From Chitinophagaceae bacterium (lineage in GTDB: Bacteria; Bacteroidota; Bacteroidia; Chitinophagales; Chitinophagaceae), in contig JADYYU010000383.1 of NCBI GenBank assembly GCA_020853515.1, positions 1-5,438 on the forward strand: DNA of 5,438 nt. The letters are read 5' to 3'. The notes under the pieces are model-generated. The model ran no database searches and was not told the DNA's origin. It worked only from the letters and a program-made list of their open reading frames with translations. Below are positions 1 through 4,913 of this stretch, piece by piece (positions within the stretch are counted from its first letter, which is position 1; the number at the start of each line of letters is the position of its first letter). Position numbers and translations under genes: made by a program.

Positions 1-343
1 CTTTTGCGCCTCCGAAGGGAACATTCACTATGGCACATTTATAAGTCATCAAAGCAGCCAGCGCCATCACTTCATCCTGATTTACATCCATGCTGAAGCG
101 GATACCGCCTTTTACAGGTAATTTATGATGAGAATGCTGCACACGATATGCCTCGATCACTTCCACTTTATCAGCAATTTTTACAGGAAACTTCATGCTG
201 TAAATACTGTTACAGGCTTTGATTTGTTCTAAAATTCCTTTGTCTTTGATGTCAGTAAACGATGCTGCCCTGTCGAAATTGCGTTCTACACTTTCGAAAA
301 AGCTATAATGTGCCGCCGGTTTACCTTTTGATGCTTTTGCCAT
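1..343 (-). CDS. Glu/Leu/Phe/Val dehydrogenase (glutamate dehydrogenase family), N-terminal part, truncated by window edge
   Basis: NAD(P)-dependent oxidative deamination of an amino acid, most likely glutamate to 2-oxoglutarate plus ammonium, in the cytoplasm. Reading from the ATG at 343-341, 114 complete codons are visible before the left edge, covering most of the ELFV dehydrogenase N-terminal (substrate-binding and dimerisation) domain. Residues 78-83 read KGGIRF, 98-104 LMTYKCA and 107-114 NVPFGGAK. The lysines K78, K102 and K114 have the same spacing (24 and 12) as the substrate-binding and catalytic lysines K89, K113 and K125 of Clostridium symbiosum glutamate dehydrogenase, so K114 should be the catalytic lysine. 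The NAD-binding Rossmann domain lies outside the window. The ATG follows an A-rich leader (AACTAACAAAAAC) with no Shine-Dalgarno, as is usual in Bacteroidota. Family membership is secure; preference for glutamate over leucine, valine or phenylalanine cannot be settled from this part. Confidence 0.93.
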   Translation of the reverse strand, partial: MAKASKGKPAAHYSFFESVERNFDRAASFTDIKDKGILEQIKACNSIYSMKFPVKIADKVEVIEAYRVQHSHHKLPVKGGIRFSMDVNQDEVMALAALMTYKCAIVNVPFGGAK

Positions 344-348
344 GTTTT

Positions 349-399
349 TGTTAGTTAAATTTTATGTTAGTTAAAAAGATATGCAGTGTGTTGGTTAAT
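349..399. repeat. Short repeats in the dehydrogenase leader
   Basis: The 11-mer TGTTAGTTAAA occurs exactly at 349-359 and 365-375, as a tandem with a 16-base period, and a two-mismatch copy (TGTTGGTTAAT) lies at 389-399. On the coding strand of the downstream dehydrogenase these read TTTAACTAACA, and the first copy ends just 5 bases before the ATG. They could be regulator or RNA-binding sites, or simply slipped duplication of an AT-rich leader. The sequence repetition is seen; any function is inferred. Confidence 0.5.
379..390. repeat. 12-bp direct repeat, copy next to the dehydrogenase gene
   Basis: ATATGCAGTGTG, identical to 536-547 and in the same orientation. On the minus strand it reads CACACTGCATAT and runs into TATCTTTT (381-374), one mismatch from the Bacteroidota -7 consensus TAnnTTTG. 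This copy could therefore abut a weak promoter of the dehydrogenase gene. No matching -33 element was found. Confidence 0.45.
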
Positions 400-535
400 T
401 GTTTGGTGGGTTATGTATGTGAACGCTTAAAGTTTCAGAGGTGTAACTTTGTTCAGTTTAACACCCGGTCTTCAGATTTAAATTTGGTCATTTCGTCATT
501 TTTTTATCCCGAAAAAAAAATCAATTCATTACAAA

Positions 536-547
536 ATATGCAGTGTG
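536..547. repeat. 12-bp direct repeat, copy next to the end of ccmD
   Basis: ATATGCAGTGTG, identical to 379-390, 157 bases away at the other end of the same spacer and only 7 bases from the ccmD stop codon. On the minus strand it is followed by TTTTG, so both copies run into a T-rich promoter-like stretch. The function is unknown. Confidence 0.45.
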
Positions 548-554
548 CCTAGTA

Positions 555-779
555 TCAGTTCTCCTTCTTTTCCAGTTTATTCAGTTTTTTCTCCAGTCGG
601 ATCAGGTAAAAAATTATGCCCGCAAAGATAGTGAGCAATACTAAAACTACAAGATATATTTGTCCGTTTTGGTGCAGTACAGACGCGTTTTCATTCTCGT
701 TCGCAGCATTTTGAGCAAAAACAATTTGCGATATGCCAAGCAGCATAAATGAAAAGGTGAATGCTAATATTCTATTCAT
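555..779 (-). CDS. ccmD: CcmD family cytochrome c maturation protein
   Basis: A 74-residue membrane protein, the small partner of CcmC in heme handling for c-type cytochrome assembly. The ATG at 779-777 is chosen. The frame stays open to a TTG at 803, but that start would put eight extra residues before an otherwise normal signal peptide. Residues 1-23 form a signal peptide (MNR, hydrophobic core, then VFAQ), followed by an Asn/Glu-rich linker (24-38), one transmembrane helix (about 41-60) and a Lys/Glu-rich cytoplasmic tail with coiled-coil character (RLEKKLNKLEKKEN). The NGQIYLVV entry into the helix resembles the Gly-Tyr entry of proteobacterial CcmD; proteobacterial CcmD has no cleaved signal peptide, whereas Bacteroidota CcmD-like proteins typically do. 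The start lies inside the end of ccmC (8-base overlap, ATGAATAG), so translation is probably coupled. The assignment depends on context as much as sequence, because CcmD proteins are short and diverge quickly. Confidence 0.8.
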   Translation of the reverse strand: MNRILAFTFSFMLLGISQIVFAQNAANENENASVLHQNGQIYLVVLVLLTIFAGIIFYLIRLEKKLNKLEKKEN

Positions 780-1440
780 GAGTAAAAATTTCGGGGAGTT
801 CAATTTTTTTCAGTCTCAGACGGATGTCAAATATCCACAGACCCAGCATGATCCAACCCAGCATGGCAGGCAGCGACACATAACGCAGCATATGATCCTG
901 GGTTTTCAGGGCTTCAAAAGGCTTGTTGTCCGATCCGGGATGCAGCGATGCCAGATGCGAGGGTATGATATAAACCAGCGGAATGAGCAGGGCAAATGAA
1001 AAAATATTATACACTGCTGCCAACCGACCACGCTTATCAGCATCCGGCAAGGAACTTCTTAAGATAGTATACGCCAGATAGATCAAGAGTGTCAATGCTG
1101 CCCCCACCTGTTTGGGATCGTTGCTCCAGGGAGCGCCCCATTGAATATAGGCCCACTCCATACCGGTAACCATGCCAAGCGCACCAAACCACAAACCCAC
1201 TACCACAAATTCATTTGAGATAACATCGTATTTGAGATGGTTTTTGCGGAGGTATAAAATGCTGTAGATGACAGACATCAGAAAGCAAAACAACATGACA
1301 TACCACATTGGTACGTGGTAAAACAGATTTCTGATTGACTCTTTTAATTTCGGCAAATAAGGTATTTTGATTAAAATACCTACTACGATTACATAAGCCA
1401 GTATGATAGTAGTTAGTATTTTCCACCAGTATTTTGCCAT
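772..1440 (-). CDS. ccmC: Cytochrome c biogenesis protein CcmC/CcsA family, heme-handling integral membrane protein
   Basis: CcmC presents heme, through its WWD domain, at the periplasmic face of the inner membrane for transfer to CcmE during c-type cytochrome maturation (family knowledge). The 222-residue protein shows six hydrophobic helices at roughly 7-26, 44-63, 79-97, 113-128, 143-160 and 187-206. A WWD-type segment, WGAPWSNDPKQVG, runs from 101 to 113 between helices three and four, with W101, W105 and D108. Candidate axial heme ligands are H42 (YHVPMW) after the first helix and H167 (SLHPG) in the loop before the last helix; both positions fit the family. The length matches Bacteroidota CcmC. 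The ATG at 1440 is followed by MAKYWWKIL and preceded by a good -7 element 20 bases upstream. The gene overlaps ccmD by 8 bases. Unusually, no ccmA, ccmB or ccmE is adjacent. NCBI-style annotation may call it CcsA or an ABC transporter permease. Confidence 0.92.
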   Translation of the reverse strand: MAKYWWKILTTIILAYVIVVGILIKIPYLPKLKESIRNLFYHVPMWYVMLFCFLMSVIYSILYLRKNHLKYDVISNEFVVVGLWFGALGMVTGMEWAYIQWGAPWSNDPKQVGAALTLLIYLAYTILRSSLPDADKRGRLAAVYNIFSFALLIPLVYIIPSHLASLHPGSDNKPFEALKTQDHMLRYVSLPAMLGWIMLGLWIFDIRLRLKKIELPEIFTHE

Positions 1441-1460
1441 GCCTGTTTTGATAAAGTGTG

Positions 1461-1493
1461 CAAATATAGGGCATAAAACCCTAAACTGTTAAA
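1461..1493 (-). promoter_or_regulatory. Promoter of ccmC-ccmD (Bacteroidota type)
   Basis: On the minus strand TATATTTG (1468-1461) is a perfect TAnnTTTG -7 element. A weak -33 (TTTA, 1493-1490) lies 21 bases upstream. The expected transcription start falls a few bases downstream of the -7, giving a leader of about 10-16 bases before the ATG at 1440. An inverted repeat (TAGGG-N7-CCCTA, 1467-1483) overlaps the -7 and the spacer. Confidence 0.55.
1467..1483. repeat. Small inverted repeat inside the ccmC promoter
   Basis: TAGGG (1467-1471) and CCCTA (1479-1483) are perfect complements separated by 7 A/T-rich bases. The element shares two bases with the -7 motif and fills part of the spacer, a position where a dimeric repressor or activator could act. 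It has no T-tract after it, so a terminator is unlikely. Five-base arms can arise by chance. Confidence 0.35.
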
Positions 1494-1554
1494 CGCTTTA
1501 ATGTATTAATAACACATCATCTTACCCTGAACGGACTTCACTTGAAAAAGGTAA

Positions 1555-2760
1555 TCAGCTCAGTTGCTTTTTGCCCAAATCATAAATACCAAACAGTGAT
1601 ACCGCCGCAACGACACTGATAAAAGCCCACAATGTATTGAAACCAAAATGATTGATGATTTGAGTACCTACCAGGGGTGCCGCAATCAGTGCCAGTGACC
1701 AGCTCATGGCGTAAAGGGCCATATAATCGCCCATGTTTTTATCTTTAGCCCTGTTTAGACTGTAAGTAGACATAAAGGGCATGGCCAGCATTTCAGACAA
1801 AGTCAGTAACAGCACACTGATCACCAGTACCAGCATGCCGTGAGCCGGTATCAAAACCAAAAAGGCTAGGATGAGCAAAACAATACCGAGGGAAATGAAA
1901 TTAAACTGGGTCCATTTATCTTTAATATAAAAAATCAGAAACATCTCGATGGCAGCAACCCCGACTCCGTTGAGGGCCATCAGTAAGCCTATGCTTTGCT
2001 CAGAAAGATGATACTCGTTTTTAAAATACAGGGGAAAAGCTGTAATAAACTGAAAAAAGCACATGGCATACAGACTGGTGAACAGCAAAAAGAACAGATA
2101 ATGCCGGTCGTGATACGGACTGTTTTGTTTTACTTTTTCACTGCCTGCTGTATTGCTTTTAGTATAGGTGCGCACCGGCAGCAACATACGTAGAAACACA
2201 GCCGCCAGGATGCAGGTAAGCCCGTCCGACCAGAATAAAAAGCTATAACTTTTCTGTGCTAAAAAGCCGCCCAGCATAGGCCCCACAGTAAAACCAAGAT
2301 TCATAGCCAGCCGATTGAGCGCAATAGACTGCGCATAATTTTCAGGTTTGGAATACGCGTGAATCGCCGCAGAATTGGCCGGTCGAAACATATCGCCGGT
2401 GAAAGTGACCATAAAAGTAAAAAACGCCACTACATAATATTGCTGCACAAGGCCCAATATCAGAATCATGACACCGCTCAGCACGAGACTCCAGACCAGT
2501 ACCGGATAAAACGAAATGCGGTCTACCAGCTTACCTCCTGCAAAAGCACCTGCCAGTGAGCCCGCCCCGAACATAGCCAGCACAAAACCTGCCTGCGGAA
2601 TGCTGAATTTCAGTTGCACCGTCATGTACACACTCATAAAAAGAAGGACCATCGATCCGCACCGGTTGATCAGCATCGTGATGGCCAGTATCCACATTTC
2701 GCGGGATATGCCCGCATAGGCATTGCTGAAGATATGCGATATTTTACCGGATCGGTTCAT
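1555..2760 (-). CDS. MFS transporter, 12 transmembrane helices
   Basis: A major facilitator superfamily secondary transporter of the inner membrane, 401 residues, typical of 12-helix members. Hydrophobic segments lie near 22-45, 56-76, 84-104, 108-125, 149-168, 172-193, 220-243, 255-278, 287-304, 308-330, 346-366 and 373-393. A charged cytoplasmic loop at about 195-220 separates the two six-helix halves. The loop between helices two and three carries the MFS motif A core, GGKLVDR (75-81). The segment from helix four to helix five has GDMFRPANSAAI (122-133), then SIALNRLAMNLGFTVGP (145-161), which resembles motif C-type Gly-Pro helices of drug-efflux members; D123, R126 and R150 are candidates for proton or substrate coupling. 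Overall it looks like the MdtH/multidrug-type branch, but the substrate cannot be read from sequence. It has its own promoter candidate, 63 bases separate it from the upstream DUF2400 gene and 114 from ccmC downstream, so it is probably monocistronic. Confidence 0.9.
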   Translation of the reverse strand: MNRSGKISHIFSNAYAGISREMWILAITMLINRCGSMVLLFMSVYMTVQLKFSIPQAGFVLAMFGAGSLAGAFAGGKLVDRISFYPVLVWSLVLSGVMILILGLVQQYYVVAFFTFMVTFTGDMFRPANSAAIHAYSKPENYAQSIALNRLAMNLGFTVGPMLGGFLAQKSYSFLFWSDGLTCILAAVFLRMLLPVRTYTKSNTAGSEKVKQNSPYHDRHYLFFLLFTSLYAMCFFQFITAFPLYFKNEYHLSEQSIGLLMALNGVGVAAIEMFLIFYIKDKWTQFNFISLGIVLLILAFLVLIPAHGMLVLVISVLLLTLSEMLAMPFMSTYSLNRAKDKNMGDYMALYAMSWSLALIAAPLVGTQIINHFGFNTLWAFISVVAAVSLFGIYDLGKKQLS

Positions 2761-2767
2761 GGGGTCG

Positions 2768-2800
2768 CAAAAGTAAATTTATTTTAGGTCTTAAAAAAAA
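2768..2800 (-). promoter_or_regulatory. Promoter of the MFS gene, with an almost absent leader
   Basis: On the minus strand TACTTTTG (2775-2768) is a perfect TAnnTTTG -7 element. An eight-T run (2800-2793) lies 17 bases upstream, where the -33 TTTG is expected. Only 7 bases (CGACCCC) separate the -7 from the ATG at 2760, so transcription should begin at or almost at the start codon, giving a leaderless or near-leaderless mRNA. Alternatively, translation starts at the internal Met22. Confidence 0.5.
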
Positions 2801-2823
2801 CAGCCCGTAGTAGCCACACCTGC

Positions 2824-3603
2824 TTATCTGAATTTTTCCTCTACGCCCAGAGCAAACAACGCAAAATCATATTTTACAGGATCTTCTTCATCAAACAGGC
2901 TCAGTATGCCGGTGAGCGCTGAAGCGGTTTTCCAGTTGGCTTTGTTGGTCTCTAACAGACCCAGCCGGAAAGCCACATTACAAACATGCACATCGAGCGG
3001 ACAAATCAATTCTGCCGGGCTGATCTGTTGCCATAACCCAAAATCAACACCGTTGGCATCTTTTCGGACCATCCAGCGAAGAAACATATTGATTCGTTTG
3101 CAGGCTGAATTTTTAGCCGGCGTACTAACATGTTTTTCGGTGCGTTGTAAATGTTCGTCTGAAAAAAAATACTGTTGAAAAAGAATCAGGTTTTCCTTAA
3201 TACCCCGAGAGCCGCCGAGCGTAAATGCAGTTTCAAGACTGTTATTCCTGCTGTAATGAAGTGAAAGAAAACGAATGAAATACAAAGCATCGTGCCCGTT
3301 AAAAGTCCGATGTTTAAAGTGCAGAAACTTTTTAAGATCTTGCTCGCGGTGATTTATTATAAAGTCATGGGGGCTGTTGTCCATCAGTTGCAGCAACTCT
3401 GCACTTTTGTTGATAATGGTTGTACGGTTACCCCAGGCAAAAGTGGCTGCAAAAAAAGCAGCGATCTCAATATCCTGCTTTACGGTAAAACGATGGGGGA
3501 TACTCACGGGGTCCCGCATAATAAAACGTTCATTGTTGTACTCCACCACTTTTCTGTCGAGCAGATTTTTGAGGGCGATCCGGTTCATTTTATCTGATGG
3601 CAT
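2824..3603 (-). CDS. TIGR02757 family protein (DUF2400)
   Basis: A 259-residue soluble protein of a family with no assigned function, common in Bacteroidota. The signature block is in the C-terminal half: KRINMFLRWMVRKD (169-182), GVDFGLW (185-191), CPLDVHVCNVAFRLGLL (201-217), ALTGILSLF (229-237) and DPVKYDFALFALG (241-253). The N-terminal half has DPVSIPHRF (31-39) and an FFAATFAWGNR helix (50-60), also typical. There is no signal peptide or membrane helix, so it is cytoplasmic. The order of a basic helix with K169 followed by a PLDVH aspartate (D204) resembles the catalytic Lys/Asp arrangement of HhH-GPD DNA glycosylases; that is inference. The frame is open to a TTG at 3648, but the ATG at 3603 is preferred because a promoter-like element occupies 3636-3643; the ATG at 3588 (254 residues) is a fair alternative. 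It is divergent from the LOG gene and lies 63 bases upstream of the MFS gene. Confidence 0.88.
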   Translation of the reverse strand: MPSDKMNRIALKNLLDRKVVEYNNERFIMRDPVSIPHRFTVKQDIEIAAFFAATFAWGNRTTIINKSAELLQLMDNSPHDFIINHREQDLKKFLHFKHRTFNGHDALYFIRFLSLHYSRNNSLETAFTLGGSRGIKENLILFQQYFFSDEHLQRTEKHVSTPAKNSACKRINMFLRWMVRKDANGVDFGLWQQISPAELICPLDVHVCNVAFRLGLLETNKANWKTASALTGILSLFDEEDPVKYDFALFALGVEEKFR

Positions 3604-3635
3604 GTTTCGGTTGATTCTTGAATTTTGTGGCTGAG

Positions 3636-3643
3636 CAAAAGAA
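3636..3643 (-). promoter_or_regulatory. Possible -7 element of the DUF2400 gene
   Basis: On the minus strand TTCTTTTG differs at one position from TAnnTTTG and lies 32 bases before the preferred ATG. No clear -33 TTG was found at the expected distance, so this is a weak call. It lies within the longest open reading of the gene, which argues against the TTG start at 3648. Confidence 0.3.
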
Positions 3644-3669
3644 ATCAATTTTGCAGAAATACTGAATCA

Positions 3670-3688
3670 TTATTTTGTATTACTTTCG
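3670..3688 (+). promoter_or_regulatory. Possible -7 element(s) of the LOG gene
   Basis: Two one-mismatch versions of TAnnTTTG occur here: TTATTTTG (3670-3677) and TACTTTCG (3681-3688), 29 and 18 bases before the ATG at 3707. A TTTG at 3650-3653 is 16 bases upstream of the first, slightly short of the usual spacing. Which one is used, if either, cannot be decided by eye. Confidence 0.3.
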
Positions 3689-3706
3689 GTTTCAATTATA
3701 GTAAGC

Positions 3707-4438
3707 ATGATGAATAAAACACTGGAGGAGATTAAATTTTTAGACGGACCACAAAGCAGATGGGAGGATTTTAAGATCACGGTACGAACGATGATCGATT
3801 TTATTAAAGGGTTCAGGATCCTTCATTTTGCCGGACCTTGTGTGACTGTTTTTGGCTCCGCACGCTTTACAGAAACACATCCGCATTATATCAAGGCCCG
3901 GGAGATCGGAGCGCAGATAGCCCGGCTGGGTTTTACGGTAATGACCGGTGGTGGCCCCGGCATTATGGAAGCGGCCAACCGCGGTGCAAAGGACGTAAAT
4001 GGTCGCAGTGTAGGCTGCAATATCGAGTTACCCTTTGAGCAGTTTGAAAATCCTTACCTCGATAAGTCGGTGACTATCAAGTATTTTTTTGTGAGAAAGA
4101 CCCTCCTCATAAAATACTCCTATGCCTTTATTGTGATGCCTGGAGGATTTGGCACCCTTGACGAGTTATTTGAAGCCTTGACACTGGTGCAAACCAAAAA
4201 AATCAAGAATTTTCCGATCGTAATATTTGATAAAGAATATCATAAAGAGCTGATCGCTTATATTGAAAAAATGAAGATGGCCGGTACGATCTCCGTGCAG
4301 GACCTTGACCTGATGCTGATTACAGACAGTGTGGAAGATACCGTAGCCCACATTACACAAGCAATCACCAAATTTGGATTAGGCTATGAAAAGAAATTCA
4401 GACCGCTGAAATGGTTTTTTGAATCAAGCGGCAATTAA
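3707..4438 (+). CDS. LOG family protein (TIGR00730), predicted nucleoside 5'-monophosphate phosphoribohydrolase
   Basis: LOG enzymes hydrolyse the N-glycosidic bond of nucleoside 5'-monophosphates such as cytokinin ribotides or AMP, releasing a free base and ribose 5-phosphate in the cytoplasm. The 243-residue protein has the Rossmann-like core: a first strand and loop VTVFGSARF (46-54), MTGGGPGIMEAANRGA (79-94) and the signature PGGFGTLDE (145-153). The expected catalytic pair is R130 (FFVRK) and E153 (PGGxGTxxE). About 45 residues precede the first strand, including a helical RWEDFKITVRTMIDF stretch (18-32), so it is longer than plant-type LOGs of about 190-215 residues and matches the extended bacterial type. 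Two ATGs in tandem (3707 and 3710) make the start uncertain by one residue. It is divergent from the DUF2400 gene, with 103 bases between starts, and ends 24 bases from the convergent small gene. Older annotations may read lysine decarboxylase, which is incorrect for this family. Confidence 0.92.
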   Translation: MMNKTLEEIKFLDGPQSRWEDFKITVRTMIDFIKGFRILHFAGPCVTVFGSARFTETHPHYIKAREIGAQIARLGFTVMTGGGPGIMEAANRGAKDVNGRSVGCNIELPFEQFENPYLDKSVTIKYFFVRKTLLIKYSYAFIVMPGGFGTLDELFEALTLVQTKKIKNFPIVIFDKEYHKELIAYIEKMKMAGTISVQDLDLMLITDSVEDTVAHITQAITKFGLGYEKKFRPLKWFFESSGN

Positions 4439-4462
4439 GCCGATCACCCGTCCGAACGCAGG

Positions 4463-4738
4463 TCACAACTTAAGCAGGAGGCTGTCAATGGCTTTTTTGT
4501 TATTGGCATTAAATTTCAGCTCATAGATCAGGTCATCCAGCAGTTGTAATTTTTGACTGTCGGTGCCGGCATCTTTCTTTATTTCAAGTATGATCTTCAT
4601 AATATAATCTTCGATCTGAATTTTCTCTTCGATTGTTTTTGCACTAAAGTAAAGTTTCAGTTGATCGATGAGCACCGAACGTTTTGTATTGTTGTCAAAA
4701 TGAATACTCCGAAATTTTTTTATTTGCTCCTGCTTCAT
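4463..4738 (-). CDS. Small helical protein of unknown function
   Basis: I do not recognise this gene. From the ATG at 4738 it encodes 91 residues, rich in Lys, Ile, Leu, Asp and Glu, with no Cys, Trp or Pro and no signal peptide. It appears almost wholly alpha-helical: helices are likely at about 18-32, 35-56 and 60-76, with amphipathic spacing in TIEEKIQIEDYIMKIILEI (35-53), and a last short helix at 81-91. The frame is open to a further ATG at 4795, which would add 19 residues including the hydrophobic LILLLIKFVYSIF. I prefer 4738 because it follows a purine-rich AAAGAAG and because a promoter-like TATTATTG (4779-4772) lies inside the extension. The longer form cannot be excluded. It converges on the LOG gene with 24 bases between stops. 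The coding call rests on an open frame with sensible composition. Confidence 0.6.
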   Translation of the reverse strand: MKQEQIKKFRSIHFDNNTKRSVLIDQLKLYFSAKTIEEKIQIEDYIMKIILEIKKDAGTDSQKLQLLDDLIYELKFNANNKKAIDSLLLKL

Positions 4739-4771
4739 ATCTTCTTTGAAAATAGAATATACGAACTTGAT

Positions 4772-4805
4772 CAATAATAAAATAAGGTGATGCATAAAAA
4801 ATCAA
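4772..4805 (-). promoter_or_regulatory. Possible promoter of the small helical protein gene
   Basis: On the minus strand TATTATTG (4779-4772) differs from TAnnTTTG at one position, with a TTG (4805-4803) 23 bases upstream. It would give a leader of about 27 bases before the ATG at 4738. It is a weak match in an AT-rich stretch. Confidence 0.25.
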
Positions 4806-4913
4806 CTGCTTTGTCAACATAAATAATCAGCAAATCGCAGAACCGGATATACTATCAACCGCTCTACTGCCGGATTTTTTTTGAAACGCTTCGGATACGG
4901 GTTAAGCGGCGTA
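4796..4913. other. Spacer between the propeller gene and the small helical protein gene
   Basis: An AT-rich stretch with no credible gene. CGCTT (4884-4888) and AAGCG (4901-4905) could form a 5-bp stem with a 12-base loop just past the propeller stop, but on the minus strand it is not followed by a T-tract, so it is not a convincing terminator. An eight-T run (4873-4880, plus strand) is preceded only by a 3-bp CCG/CGG stem. Confidence 0.4.

Larger units (their letters stand above)
344..554. other. Spacer between ccmD and the dehydrogenase gene
   Basis: A 211-base AT-rich stretch with no credible gene. A plus-strand open frame at 364-552 has no ribosome-binding signal, an unusual composition and no recognisable domain, so I leave it out. 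It holds the repeats listed separately, an A-run (512-520) and a perfect but isolated plus-strand TAACTTTG (444-451) with no gene downstream on that strand. The dehydrogenase promoter must lie here if that gene is not read from ccmC, but I found no full consensus. Confidence 0.6.

Noticed and set aside
364..552. Plus-strand open frame of 62 codons
   Set aside because: It lies in an AT-rich spacer, has no recognisable domain, unusual composition, no ribosome-binding signal, and its sequence is explained by short repeats.
1211..1474. Minus-strand open frame overlapping the start of ccmC
   Set aside because: It is in another frame of a secure CcmC gene, covers the ccmC promoter and shows no protein-like hydrophobic or domain pattern.
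2776..2823. T-run (minus strand 2800-2793) after the DUF2400 gene as an intrinsic terminator
   Set aside because: The best stem before it is only GCAG/CTGT with one wobble pair, and the T-run is better placed as part of the MFS promoter.
3292..3634. Plus-strand open frames within the DUF2400 gene
   Set aside because: They lie antisense to a gene whose family motifs are clear, with no domain of their own.
4439..4462. Bidirectional terminator between the convergent LOG and small-protein genes
   Set aside because: The 24 bases contain no inverted repeat with a T-tract; TTAAGC recurs only as a direct repeat.
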